Of a DNA stretch of 64,000 nt, positions 49,701 to 61,409 are shown piece by piece; positions within the stretch are counted from its first letter, which is position 1, and each line of letters opens with the position of its first letter. Source of the DNA: Hybos culiciformis (lineage: Eukaryota > Arthropoda > Insecta > Diptera > Hybotidae); NCBI GenBank assembly GCA_964007475.1, contig OZ023274.1:72613303-72677302 (forward strand), given 5' to 3'. Both the position numbers and the translations under genes were made by a program. The notes under the pieces were generated by a model. It was not told the origin of the DNA. It made no database searches and saw nothing but the letters and a program-made list of their open reading frames with translations.

Positions 49701-52700
49701 AAACTTTTGCCGGGAAGAAAGCGGAAATAGCAATCAGCTGATTTGTTTTATATATTTTATTGTGAAAATTATTTTCTATATACAGTAGGTATAGGTATGT
49801 ACGTACAAGTAAATAACAATTATGAATGTATCTAACATGAAAATGGAAAATTTTATTTTCATTTTTTAAAAGAGATACCGAAAAAGTACTAATAATAATA
49901 ATTTCAGAAAATAAAATAAAATTGTAGTGACAAACAAGGGAAAAGCAAAAAAAAAAAATGAAAAGAAAAATTATAACGAACAAAACTGATAACAAAACTT
50001 CCATTATCGTGCGAGAAAACTTTGTTATATGTGTTGTTGCTGCAAATATTTTATGTTCCTTTGTGAGAATTTTCATTTTTTTTTTGTGTGTAAACATTAG
50101 TTTTATAAATTGAGAAATAAGATTAGAAAATAATTATTTTTTGATACATTTTTCGGAATTCTATATATTTAAAGAAAATTTTACACTATATCCAGATTTA
50201 ATATTGAAGTTAATATAGAAAATGTATCTTTACATATGATTGGAATTTGTCTCAAAGAAGAAATTCTTCTTATTTTTGTTTTTAATTCAAAAAAGGCTTA
50301 ATAATACAAGTTTCTGAGAACTTAAATTTTAATTGAAAGAATTTCTGTTTTTTTGGCCGAGCCGACAGAAACATTTTTTGATCATGATCGTACTACTCAA
50401 GGAATGTTTTATAATTTTTCTTATACATATATGAATAATATTGGCAATTTTCATTAGATTTCATTTTCATTTATTTCAATATAAGTATACCTAACAGTTG
50501 TGAATAACTAATTCTGGAAAAATCTCTTTTTCTTTAATCACTACAAATATCTACCACAAATGAATATTTGGTGCCATGAACTTTTTTGACAATAATATTT
50601 ATTTTAATGAATTATTTCATCAATTTAAAGAGTATTAATTTATTTTTAATTTTAACTTTCTTTTTAAATCTCTATTTTTTTTTTATGAGTTTAGTTAATT
50701 TTCACTTTAATGAACATTTATGAGCTGTAGTTCATTAGTTCATATGGAGCCGAACTATTCGTAAGCCTTTATTATGCATATAGAATTTTCTAAATTATGA
50801 TCTATGTATTACATTACACGTTTTTTGGCAGACGATTTCATCGAACTTCAAGGTGTACTTATATAATACTAAAATTATAATTAATTTCATTTCAAAATAA
50901 TACAATTTCTTTTAATAAACTTTTGTTAAATGAAATATAATAAAAATATTAATGAATTCTGTGAAATTAAAATTTTAAAAATATATTTTTAATTTGTAAC
51001 AAATTAGCATCTCTCTGTAGTGCAATTACAAAATGATTCATTAAATGAAAATAATTAAAAAAAAATGTTTACTGCCGTAAGAATATTAAAATTGTAATAA
51101 CAAATCATTTAGTAAGTACTTTCAACAAAAATAATAATAATAATAATAATAAATATTATTTCTCGGAACAATTAAATTAGAGTGTTTCTTTAATATTTTC
51201 TTCAGGAAAATTGTAATGACAAAAGTTTTTTATTCAATATATATTATAATAATGTATTCACAGAATTTCATTTTAAGATAGAGCTTTATTAGAAAATCTA
51301 TGAAATTCAAACAAACTAGCTAATTATGCAAATTTTCGAATTAGGTAAGGTACCTGTTGAAAATCGTAATAACATATAATTATGGTGGACATAAAATATT
51401 GTTCATTTGTAAACTAACAGAAAATTAATTGTAATCTCGATATATTAATTAAAGAAATTAGTTTGAAAATACAACTTACATTTTATAACATTTTAATGTA
51501 AGTGAAATTACCTACGTATTCGTCAAACTAAAACTAGATAAATTAGCTTAATTAGCTTTGTTTTGGCTATTTTATACTCTTCGTAGAATAGAAATTGTTA
51601 AATATTGAGATGTGGATTACTTGAATTTCTGGAAGATTTATGAACTTTTAAATTAATATGTTTGACTTCATTTTGTTGGTAATTAAGAGCTACGTAGAAG
51701 CTATTCTATGAATTTTAAAAATATTATAATATATTTTTCACTTGTCCCTATTCTGTATTGCATGTACACTATTGCAATCTCAACCTTAAGATAGCTATTA
51801 AAATTGAGAGAAAAGTTTAAAACAAATGAAGTGAAAATAATAATAGCAGGATAATATACACAGAAAAACAGATATTTAAAAAGTTTTCTTTACACCGTAT
51901 ATACTATACATACACAAAAAAAAGCAAGGTTCAAATTGAAAAAAACTATAGTTATGAAATTTAACTATTTAACTACTTTATATGTGTTATGAAAAAAACA
52001 ATATGACGCTATAAAATGCATAACTATATTTTACTACCCCGCTTTCAATTTCAATTATCGCAATAAAAAGAAATTAATTTTACAAAGTGTTCAATTAAAT
52101 TTTATGAAAATTGTTTATTACATTGCTCCACTATAATGATTCTTTTTGTGCAATAAATTAATTTCAATAAGCCAGAAACAATAAAATATAATAAATCTGG
52201 CAGAAAATTATTGTATATTTAGATTTTAAAATTGAATAATAAAAATATAATTTTATCATAAAATTTATTTCTGTTGTGAAAATAATTTTTGCAAAAACAG
52301 ACATTCAATATTATGTACGCATTAAGTTTTCTTGTTGTACCAAATAAATATTGCGGTCAAAATTTGAGTAATATTGAACTTTACATGTCTGATTTTTTAC
52401 TACTGATGCGCTACAATAAAACAATTAAACGCATTAATAAAATAAAATGAAATAAAATTTTTGATTTTAATATCGAACTGAACATATATGAAGAATTAGC
52501 AAAACTATAGTTTCATTACAGATTTAGGTTTAAATAATATTTCAGTAATAATAGAGCTGATTAAAAAAAATTAGTTGATTGATGAAAATTTTAAATTCAT
52601 TGAAAACCTTATCTTTTGGAACTTTACATTTTTCTGTAAAATCTTTCTTGTTGTCTTCTTAATGCTAACAATAAAATAGTTACTTTCTTAATTGTTACTA

Positions 52701-55700
52701 ATGAAATTTGGAATAAAATTTAGAAATTGACAGATATTTGGGAAGAAAGGTTTTTTTTTTGCATATATCTTGTATTCAGTATACCAGATTTTTATGCTCT
52801 TCTAGTCTAACATATCAAAAATCACTTTAGTCTAGATTGTATTAGCTCTATGGTAAAACAAAAACTAACACAATTTTTTTGGTTCCATGCGGCTCTTAAG
52901 AATTTTATTCATTCTCCTTATGTAATTCTTTTAAAAATTTTTACATAATGCAAAGATGTAGAAGAAAGTGTCTCGTTTCTTTTACTTTGATAAAATATAT
53001 CTTATATATTAGTTTACTATTTCATTAATGTTTATCTGCATGAACATGTACATCTTCACATTTCTTTTTAAATATAGAAAAAGCAATATTTTTAAAAGTT
53101 AATTAATTCACTATGAAAACGCAATAAAATATGGAATCATTATAATCTTTAATTTATAATTGATTTATAGTATGTATGTATGTTTGTATATATATAAAAT
53201 ATGATTCTATAAAATAATTATTAAGCCTTCACTTAATAATTCATTATAATATTGTTATAGCAATAAAAATAGAATAATGTCATAATAATATTTACATTCT
53301 AAAAAGTTTTATGAACTTTATTACAATTAAGATATATATTTTTGTAATAAAATAATATTTTATTTGAATGTTTATTTACTTTATTACGAATTTTTATTTA
53401 TATAATAACTTCATTAAAGATTATAATTTATAAAATTTTAATAGCACATCGAAAATAAGAATTTATTTTTAGGCCAAAATAAATTTTTTAATTACCGTAT
53501 GAGGTAAATGAAGATGTATGAAGATGTATTTGCGATCATTTATGTATCACTTTTTATTCTAACCAAAAAACTTGATGCCTTATACCTTACGATATTTTAA
53601 AGAATATTTGATGCCATATCTTATCTAACTTCTTGATCAAATAGTATTATAAACTTAGTTTTGTAGCCTGAAAAAGATAAACTTTTCCTAATTTTTTTCT
53701 TTACTCTAGCTATTTTATCGAAAATTTCTAGTGATAACAAAAATTTTAAAATTCTTTGTGAATTTTCTGTACATCGGCAATCACGGGGTATCGGATATGT
53801 ATAATATCACTTGATTATTGCTTACCCCAGATAAAAAAAATATAACTATATAATTATTTATTTTTCTTTTTTTTTTTTAAATTGCAATAAACGTAATAAA
53901 TATGTAAATCTGATTGCTGTCATGTGTAAGAGTTTATATCTTTCAGATATTTTCAAAAATAAAAATAATACCATACATATTTTCACAAATTATTCATTTT
54001 TAATCCCAGGTCATGAAAAACAATTCGTTTTTCAATTTCAATTTTTATTTGTATTTTCCACAAGTTTTCCCAAAATAATAACCATTAAATTTTAATGTAG
54101 ACAACTTGAACCAATTCAATAATTTTATTTTTATTCCATATTTTTTTTTTTTTTTGTAATTGGTTGTGTTTTGGAAATTTAGATTGTTCTAATTAGAAAA
54201 TGTTTAAAATAAAAATATGCAATGATAAATTCCATGCAATAAATATAATATTATGATAATTTAGTTTATTTCTGTAATAAATAAATAAGTAATGTATATA
54301 CAGAATACAGATAAAACCATAAGCCAATCCATGGATTATTTGATAAGGGACTATCTTGCACAATGATTATGCTGAAATTGTTATTTATTTATATATGTAT
54401 ATATTTGCATTTTAGAGCAGTTTATAATTATCATATATTATAATTCTAAAGTTCAATTACCTTTATTCTGAAGAAATAATTAATTTAAATAAAAATCATC
54501 ATGTGACTCGCTAAGTATTTATGCTTGACTTGACAATTATGAAAATTAAAAATTTTAATTTAATAACATTTTTTATATGGCCAATATTGAACCCTACCAG
54601 CAAAAATAAAGAGAAAAAAAATCCCTATACAAATTTCCAGTATTTTTTCGTAAAAGAATTTCCATAATTTTATATGACTTTTCATATTGCCTTTTGAGAT
54701 ATTCGAATATTGAAAATAAGTCTTTGCCAATCGAAGATTATTGAATTCATGAGTAAAGAAAATAAAATACAGCGCTGCTGTTATTAAATATTTGGATTGG
54801 TTTGTAAAAAATTATGCATACTTTGATTCCGTACTCATATAATAAGCCAAAAATCATCAATTAAGAAAAAAGTATCGTTATCGAAAATGTCACTCCTTGT
54901 GTAGAAGTAAAAAAGAATCAATTCGCTATAAAGTCAAACTTTACTGCTTGGGAAATTATTTCTTCATTCAATATCTTTTAAATTAAAACCATAATGTAGA
55001 ATCAATAAACTATGTTAAATAGAGCATACAATAATTTCTAAATATAAGTACAAGTACATTTATGCGAACATTGTACTGCATGTACAATTTTTCATTTCAA
55101 GATTAATTGGTTGTGATAATAATTTATAACGCATCAGATAACCAATTAAACATTCTCTAAGTTTTTCAATTTTTTTACATTTCAACCAAACTTTTCACAT
55201 ATGTGCATATTCAAATAAGAATGATACATTTTTTTATTTTAATTTGCTAATTATGCTAATATTAATCTTGGGGCATAAAAAATAAATTGAAATAGAACTT
55301 TCTGGCATTTAATCAATTTTCATAAATGTAAAAACTATACTATTCATTCATCAGAAAATTTCAATTAAAATTTTGCATTTAAGACTAACAAATTTAATTT
55401 ATACGTATACAACTTCAAAAAATTAGAGTAGCCTAACAGCTTATACAAGATATTATATAAATATTCAAATTTCTGTTCAATTGCTTCACAATCTAATAAA
55501 ATTAACATTTGTAATAAGCTTGAATAAATTTCATAAATATTATAAAATGTGTATTATTATATAATAGAATTTTAATCTGATGGTGATTGGTGATTACTGA
55601 AAAGTATATAAGGAATTTAATATTATTCAACGAATAAACAGAATAATTTGTAAATATGTATGCATGTAAAAGACTGAAAATTTATGACTATTTTGAGTAT

Positions 55701-56520
55701 AAAGTCCTCGTTAAGTGTTGCAGTATTTCATGTTTCAAAATAGCCCGACAATTATTATGAAATGAAATTATATAAATTATCAAAAATCTTTTCTATTTTT
55801 GTCCAATTACTGGGTAGTTTCTTCACATTTTCAAACATTATTTCAGCCCGCCGTATATAAATTATTCATTAAAATCATCTAAATCTTTATCATTATAAAT
55901 AAAGTACTTTGAATAAAAATTAAACTCAATGAATGCCCATTTCATTTACAAACTGGAGGGAAGAAAAAATATACAAAAGAAAACACACTGTTTTTACCTT
56001 TTTCAAAAAATTTCTCTTCTAATTAATGGAAAGAAAGTGTTTACCTTACATTAATTGATAGGGTAAAAAAAAGGGATATTTTTAAAGAATAGTATTTTTT
56101 TTTCATATATATTCCTACATATATAATATATATTACGGAAAATCATCTTAAAAATGTTTATACCCAAAAATTAGCTGGATAATAATTTGTTATACGTAGT
56201 AGCTATATAAATTTGGAATCAAACAAAGTGTATCCTTTTATAACACTGTGGCGAGTGAAATTGAAGAAATCAACTAAAATGATTGTACATTGAACGTAGA
56301 ATCGTTATTTTCCAAGTACATACTTAATAAATTATGAAAATCTATCTATTTATTGGCTTTGGTAGTAGCCGTTCTTTATTTTCGAGAAGCGACTGTCAAT
56401 AAAAAATTTAAGTATTTTTATATCATTGGAAAGAAAAGTTGTCAATCTATTTTATTAACTAAAAGTATATATAATTGCATATACAATTTTTTTGCTTGTT
56501 CTCAGTTTGATGATTTGATG
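46790..56520. other. Long AT-rich non-coding stretch
   Basis: No gene is supported over about 9.7 kb. Noted: an ATG followed by a perfect GTGAGT donor on the minus strand near 48277-48258 (see findings); a pyrimidine-rich minus-strand patch at 49700-49740; (AAT)n at about 51128-51153; a (TATG)-type run at about 53169-53185; and a GC-richer patch at 53765-53835 open in several frames but with no start or splice pair. Confidence 0.5.
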
Positions 56521-56530
56521 ACTCTTGGTC

Positions 56531-56680
56531 TCAGGATCTGAGTATTGTTCTCAGAACACGAATATTGACCTCTTTTCTTGAAGTCCTCGAATAAATTAGG
56601 CGGGTTTCATTCAGCCATTCAATATTGTACTCCCGGTATATTTTTATAAAGTTTTTTTTAAGTAAGGATAGATTTGATGT
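56531..56680 (-). pseudogene. Coding-like 49-codon open stretch without start
   Basis: Read on the minus strand, the stretch from 56680 to the TGA at 56531 is open. It contains YREYNIEWLNETRLIYSRTS then RKEVNIRVLRTILRS, a well-mixed charged composition with many G/C-containing codons, in an area clearly GC-richer than average. No ATG, recognised domain or convincing splice acceptor is present upstream. It may be an exon, or a scrap of a decayed transposon or retroelement protein. I do not recognise the family. Confidence 0.3.
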
Positions 56681-56689
56681 TTAAAGTTG

Positions 56690-57295
56690 TGGAGCACCTC
56701 TATACTAACAATTGCTTCCAATTAGCGCTTCCGAATCGTATTCATACTCTGTATTCATAGTAATATAAATGCAGGGCCGAAACTAACCATCGTGTTTAGC
56801 ATTTATAATTTATAATTTATATGCTTTTGATTTTACTAAATTTTTTAAAATTAAATCCGTTCATCGGACAATATACTTTTTATAGATATTTTAAAATAAA
56901 AAATAAATAAAAAAGTAAAAAAAAAAGGAAAAACAAATTTTAAGTGATTTAAGTGGAAAATAATTAGAAAAGCTTTTCTTTTTATATAAAAAAAATAGGA
57001 CCATCATCATCATAACAAAACATAAAATTAGGTAACAAATGTTTTGTCGAAGAAAAAAAAAATATTAATGAAATTTGTCATAAAAATTATTTTAAAAATG
57101 TTTTTAGTTACGCCACATTTTAACATAAGTATAAAAGTTTTTTTTTTTACCTTTGATATTTCATTATAATATTTTTTTATCATTATCATTTAGCATAAAA
57201 ACATAAGGTGTCGTGTATAGAAATAATATTTTTATGGTAACAACAACATAGGGGAGAGGTTCTGTTTTTATTTTATAATTATTTGAAGTTTTAAA
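56690..57295. other. Mixed-composition stretch, no gene called
   Basis: The stretch is GC-richer to about 56800, then AT-rich. GCAGGGCCGAAACTAACC at about 56771-56788 resembles the left terminus of many hAT-type elements (CAGGGCCGG...), but no matching inverted end was found, so it is not called as an element. Confidence 0.45.
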
Positions 57296-57302
57296 GGCTA
57301 AA

Positions 57303-57318
57303 ATCGATAGCAACACTG
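57303..57318. promoter_or_regulatory. Promoter-like ATCGATAG-CAACACTG
   Basis: ATCGATAG (close to the DRE motif TATCGATA) runs directly into CAACACTG, the core of the GGCAACACTG-type motif that also appears, inverted, upstream of the spliced gene at 30.96 kb. The two together are what one expects in an insect housekeeping promoter. The only downstream coding-like frame is the short one at 57486-57584. Orientation and target gene are uncertain. Confidence 0.35.
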
Positions 57319-57485
57319 AATGGACTAAACACAAAAACTGCAATAGTTCAATCGTTCCAGAGAAATAATTAATCTATTATTAAGTGAACCATTTTCTATT
57401 TTTAGGAAATAATTTTTTCCACCAAAAAGGCAAAGTGTTGTGGCTTTTTGTTTCAATTACTAATTTCTAACGACGGAAATTATGT

Positions 57486-57584
57486 ATGAAATTTAAACCA
57501 CTGGGAGGCATCTTTCTTTGCCTTCATTTTTCATGTCTACTTGAAAATTCAAGACATTGGTATTTTCTTAACTGCAGAAATTAG
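57486..57584 (+). CDS. Possible small secreted or membrane peptide, 32 codons
   Basis: The frame reads MKFKPLGGIFLCLHFSCLLE then a short polar tail containing RHWYFLNC and a stop. The N-terminus has a positively charged start and a hydrophobic core, like a signal peptide or a single membrane segment, and the patch is GC-richer than the surroundings. It lies about 170 bp downstream of the promoter-like ATCGATAG-CAACACTG. A short upstream ATG (4 codons, stop) precedes it. I do not recognise it; it could be an exon of a longer gene or chance. Confidence 0.2.
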   Translation: MKFKPLGGIFLCLHFSCLLENSRHWYFLNCRN

Positions 57585-57589
57585 TATTT

Positions 57590-59070
57590 TCTTTTGCTTA
57601 TATTTAAAGCAATAAATAGGAAATTGGCATTAACATTAAACTTTTTTTTTCCTATTTTTTTTTTTAAATGGAAACTTGAAACTGTTATTGTAGAAATATT
57701 TTGGTACACAATTACTGGAAATATTTCAAATTTTTTCACTTTTATTATTCTTTCAACTTATTCTTAATGATTTCAATTTCATTGGACATGAATGACCAAT
57801 TAAGTTCGAAATCTTTTCTTATGCGTAAAAAATAAATTATTTGGACTCCACACATATTTGAGACAATTTTCTGAATAAAAATATATAAAAGGATGTTATT
57901 TGATAACAAATATATAGGATCATTGAAGTCAATTAGTTAAAAAACTTTAATGTAGGTATACTTTAATGTAAGTTCTATGCCTTTCGCTTATGTAAATTTA
58001 ACATAAATGTGTGTACTTTTTAATGTTAAGTTTTTATTAGAACGATTAAACCTATTTGCCGTTTAAGAAGTAAAAATTTGTTTAGCTTATGTATATAGTG
58101 GTTGCGACAGCCAATCAATCTAAAAAACTAGAATTGATTCAATAATTAAAAAACAAACTAGAACCAACGAGCTAGTGATTATTTTATCTTTTTTTATATA
58201 ATGTATTTTACGTGTAAAAAAAAATAAAGTAAAATTGTAAATCAAATTTATGAGATTTAAAAAGCAAAAGTTCTAAATAAAAAAAACTTTCTTATGCGAT
58301 TTAGGTATATAAAATTTTATGTGTCGTATCGTATAACATTATTTTTATTAGAGAATTCTTATGGAATTACTTTTGTTTAAAAGTTCATTCTCTTTTTTTT
58401 TTGCAATTTAGCAAATTTGTTAAAATCAAAAATAATTACATGAAATATATGTACTTAAAAATTTTTTTTTTCGTTAACATACCATAAGTAATTGGAATTC
58501 GATGAATATAGAAATTAGAAAATAAAAAGAAATTAAAGTTAAGTTTATAAAATAAAAAAATTCATCAAAGTATTTTATACACCTATACCTAAATTAGTTT
58601 AACATAAAGTTTTCTTCACAAAAACTTTATGAGAAACTCTATAATCTTAAAAACGAATGTTAAAGTAAGTTTTTGATATACATAATTCGAATCGTGAAAC
58701 CGCGATTATTTCAGTAAAAACACATCCGCAAACCGCACCAAGAATCTAAATCTAACTAAAACATTTTTAATTTAACGAAAATATTCCTTTTTTACTTTTT
58801 TATTCTATATTTTCTCATTTCTGTAATAGGTGTGTTAAAAATATAAAAATTTAAAATAGACTTCCATAAAACGTCAGAGCAAAATTAGAATTGGAAGCCC
58901 GTGGTTAACTGAGGTTTTAAGAATTAAACTGTTTTTTTTCAAAAATGTATTTTTTCAGAAACTCAAGTTATAGTTCAAGTCATAAAAAACTCTTAAATAT
59001 CGACCAAAATTGATCTTGAATAAAAATTCATAATTGAAGGATACAACTTGAGGATTTGCACTCTGAATTG
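57590..59070. other. AT-rich non-coding stretch
   Basis: No gene is recognised. A patch at 58690-58750 (AAACCGCGATTATTTC, CGCAAACCGCACC) and one near 58890 (GGAAGCCCGTGGTTAAC) are GC-richer but have no frame of note. Confidence 0.55.
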
Positions 59071-59076
59071 TGTTTT

Positions 59077-59243
59077 CGGTGAATTCCTCATACGGTGAAT
59101 TGCTATTCGGTGAATTATCCATACGGTGAATTGTCCATGCGGTGAATTGTCCATACGGTGAATTGCTATACGGTGAATTGGTATACGGTGAATTGCTATA
59201 CGGTGAATTGTTATACGATGAATTGGTATACGGTGAACTGTCC
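59077..59243. repeat. Minisatellite (CGGTGAATTGCTATA)n, 11 copies
   Basis: Eleven consecutive copies of CGGTGAATTN..., of 15 bp (CGGTGAATTGCTATA, ...GGTATA) or 16 bp (CGGTGAATTGTCCATA, ...TCCATG), run without a gap. The 15- and 16-bp variants cluster: 16-bp forms are mainly on the left and 15-bp forms on the right. On the minus strand the 15-bp block yields IHRIA-type pentapeptide words, but the 16-bp units break the periodic frame, so this is not read as a repeat protein. Confidence 0.92.
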
Positions 59244-59249
59244 GCAAAT

Positions 59250-59800
59250 CATTATAGATAGTACATTATTTATTATGTTGATGATAACGAAAAAAATATT
59301 ACCGTGAGAAAAAATTAAAATAGAAAATTTTTTTTTTATAATCTTAATTTTCCGTGCTAATTGAACTTTTTTAAATTTAGTAATAACCTAATAACTTACT
59401 GAAATAAATGTGTTTTCCTCCATATCTCATACCAAATGGAAAATATTTTGTTTATTTTAAATATCAAAATGATAAATTTATTATTGCACGATTCACATAT
59501 TTATTTGTGGTTGTTTATTTTAATTTTTTTTTGGGGATTTTTTTATGAATGGTTGAAAGAAAAATTGTTTGTTTGTTTTTTTTTTTTTGAGGAAAATAAA
59601 TCTTTAATGATTTTTTTATTTTGTGAGCAAAAAAAAAAGCCATTAAAAAAATTAAGAAAATATAATTTCCGATATACCTAATTAATATTTTTTAAAATGA
59701 ATTATTTCAATGGAATTATACGTCAACAAGAAACAACCATAAACAACCATATATTTGAAAATAATCAAAGTCAATCAGAATTCAATTATAAATAAATATG
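59250..59800. other. AT-rich non-coding stretch
   Basis: No gene is recognised. A Phe/Leu/Lys-rich frame at 59436-59681 is compositionally expected for a T-rich strand and is not called. Confidence 0.55.
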
Positions 59801-59801
59801 T

Positions 59802-60104
59802 GTGTATTTTTTAATGAAAATTTGTAAAATTACGGGAAATTTTTTTGAGATCCGAGAAAATCCAAAAACATATATATGTACATATTTTTTTCTTCAAAAA
59901 ATTAAAAATATTTTCGAAAATCATAACTTCGAAGACCTCTTCAAACAATTTTCAAATAGACGAAATCATAAACTATATTTAATTTCCTTTGCAGCAGAGC
60001 AGAATAGCGTGCATACTGACCGAGAAGTAAATAATGCATTTCCTTTAATTAGCATTTTCATTATTATCATAAACATAACTCAAAGTAAAAGCCAGAAAAA
60101 ATAA
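59802..60104 (+). CDS. Weak 100-codon frame containing a strong splice acceptor
   Basis: The second half of this frame is well mixed (NIFENHNFEDLFKQFSNRRN, then SFAAEQNSVHTDREVNN), unlike typical random frames here. Inside it, TTTAATTTCCTTTGCAG (to 59994) is an excellent splice acceptor, and after 32 nt GAGAA|GTAAAT (60027) is a reasonable donor. The region may therefore hold a short internal exon (59995-60026) rather than a single-exon gene. I recognise no domain. It is either part of an intron-rich gene or chance. Confidence 0.2.
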   Translation: MYFLMKICKITGNFFEIRENPKTYICTYFFLQKIKNIFENHNFEDLFKQFSNRRNHKLYLISFAAEQNSVHTDREVNNAFPLISIFIIIINITQSKSQKK

Positions 60105-60109
60105 TAATA

Positions 60110-60480
60110 ATAATAACATTACAACCCAATTTATACAAGAAAAGAAAATTAAACTTCGTATAAAACATTTTTTTAAGTGAGTAAAAAAGAATAGAATTTT
60201 AAAAGAAATTTCATAAATATTGCATATAATCATAAAGGAAGTATAAATAGAGGAACTAGTCCCATACAAAAAATTCGAATAAAAAAAGTTAAGCAAAATT
60301 AGATCAGACCCCCAAGCTTTTATTTTTGTTTAGAATATATCACTATAACGAGAGAGCTTTATAGCTTTTAAAATATTTTTTTTATAAAGCTTTTAAAAAT
60401 AAACAAAATATTTCCTTTATTATAATTGTATTTTAATATTTACTATATAGTATTTGTTCTCTATAGAAAAAAAAATTTGT
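60110..60480. other. AT-rich non-coding stretch
   Basis: No gene is recognised. (AAT)n occurs at about 60102-60116. A CAGACCCCCAAGC patch occurs near 60306 with no frame. Confidence 0.55.
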
Positions 60481-60488
60481 GTTAGTTA

Positions 60489-61339
60489 CCCCCAGGTTAG
60501 ACTGGATTTTTTTACTACTTGACGAAGATAGTAGTTGAATGTATTGGTGAAATTTTATTACTTTATTAATTGTCATTTTACTATCTTCTCTACTAGCAGG
60601 ATTTAAATCAAGACAGTTGAGAAGATAGTTGACTGGATAGTCACAGTCAGAAAAAAAGAACAAATATTTTTTTTTTTACTTCAACATGCAAAATAAAAAA
60701 TTGTATGCCTTGTTTTTTTTTTTATCACTGTACTCAAAAAAAAAACAAAAAATTTTAATACAAAAAAATTAAAACATGATAAAAATCTTGATAGAAATCA
60801 GGATAGTAAAAAGCAGAGTTAAAAATTTTATTTTTTTCACTCCTTCGCTCCATTCTTTGCAAAGGAAATAAAAAATAAATAAATTAAATCGCTCTTTGGG
60901 AACGAAATTTTAAAAAAAATTTTTTTGCTCCCAAAATAAAAATAAAAAAAACGAACAATAAATTACGCTCTTTGGGAATGAAATATTGTTGTTTATTTAT
61001 TTCACTCCTTGTAGAACATTTTGTTAGGGAGTGAAAAAAAAAAAATTTTTTTTTCGATCTTTACTAGGTATAGAAAATAAAAACAAAACAAAAATCGCTC
61101 TTGGGAGTGAAATAATTTATTTTTATTTTTTCGTTCCCTAAGAGAGAATTTTTAAAATATCGTTTAAAATATTATTTATTAGATCGTTTTCATGAAGAGC
61201 AATAAGAGTGAAATAATAAAATAAAATTTTTAACCCTGGTAAAAAGACACTCAATCAACTATCTTCTTACAAACACAGATAAAAAACACATACAATGATC
61301 AGCTTACTATCCAGTTTACTATCCAGTCTAATCTCTGCG
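60489..61339. mobile_element. 851-bp element with TTA flanks, possibly PIF/Harbinger-like
   Basis: TTA at 60486-60488 is followed by CCCCCAGGTTAGACTGGAT. At the other end ATCCAGTCTAATCTCTGCG is followed by TTA (61340-61342). The last 11 bp of the 19-bp termini (TTAGACTGGAT) match perfectly in inverted orientation, and the outer 8 bp match partly. A 3-bp TTA duplication is the hallmark of PIF/Harbinger elements, though the terminal bases are not a classic match. Subterminal regions share AGAAGATAGTTGA and ACTGGATAGT words. The centre (60840-61160) contains repeated CGCTCTTTGGGAACGAAAT-type and GGGAGTGAAA words in both orientations. No transposase frame is present. Confidence 0.6.
60840..61210. 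repeat. Internal GCTCTTTGGGAA(C/T)GAAAT repeats, both orientations
   Basis: Forward copies occur at about 60892 (CGCTCTTTGGGAACGAAAT), 60967 (CGCTCTTTGGGAATGAAAT) and 61096 (CGCTCTTGGGAGTGAAAT), and AGGGAGTGAAAA occurs at about 61026. Inverted forms include CACTCCTT (60839, 61003) and CGTTCCCTAAGAGAGAA (61134). Spacing is irregular and each copy is embedded in A/T-runs. These may be subterminal or transposase-binding-type repeats of the host element. Confidence 0.65.
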
Positions 61340-61409
61340 TTAGAATGTAAATAAAAAATTTATATTTGAAAGCATTAATAAATTCTTTTTATTTCATGTT
61401 TATTTACAT

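Noticed and set aside
49699..50097. 132-codon minus-strand open frame, the longest in the window
   Set aside because: It is dominated by Phe, Ile, Leu, Val and Tyr from T-rich DNA, starts in a poly-A-derived lysine run, and shows no mixed-composition domain, motif or splice context. In 128 kb of six-frame-searched AT-rich DNA, one frame of this size on a T-rich strand is not surprising.
56771..56788. Left terminus of a hAT-type element (GCAGGGCCGAAACTAACC)
   Set aside because: No inverted partner or target duplication was found within the following several kilobases; it may be a solo fragment.
58993..59247. 84-codon minus-strand frame with IHRIA repeats
   Set aside because: It is produced by the 15/16-bp minisatellite. 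The mixture of unit lengths shifts the reading frame, which argues against selection for a repeat protein.
60433..60663. 76-codon minus-strand frame
   Set aside because: It crosses the left terminus of the TTA-flanked element, so it cannot be an ancestral gene, and it has no recognisable domain.
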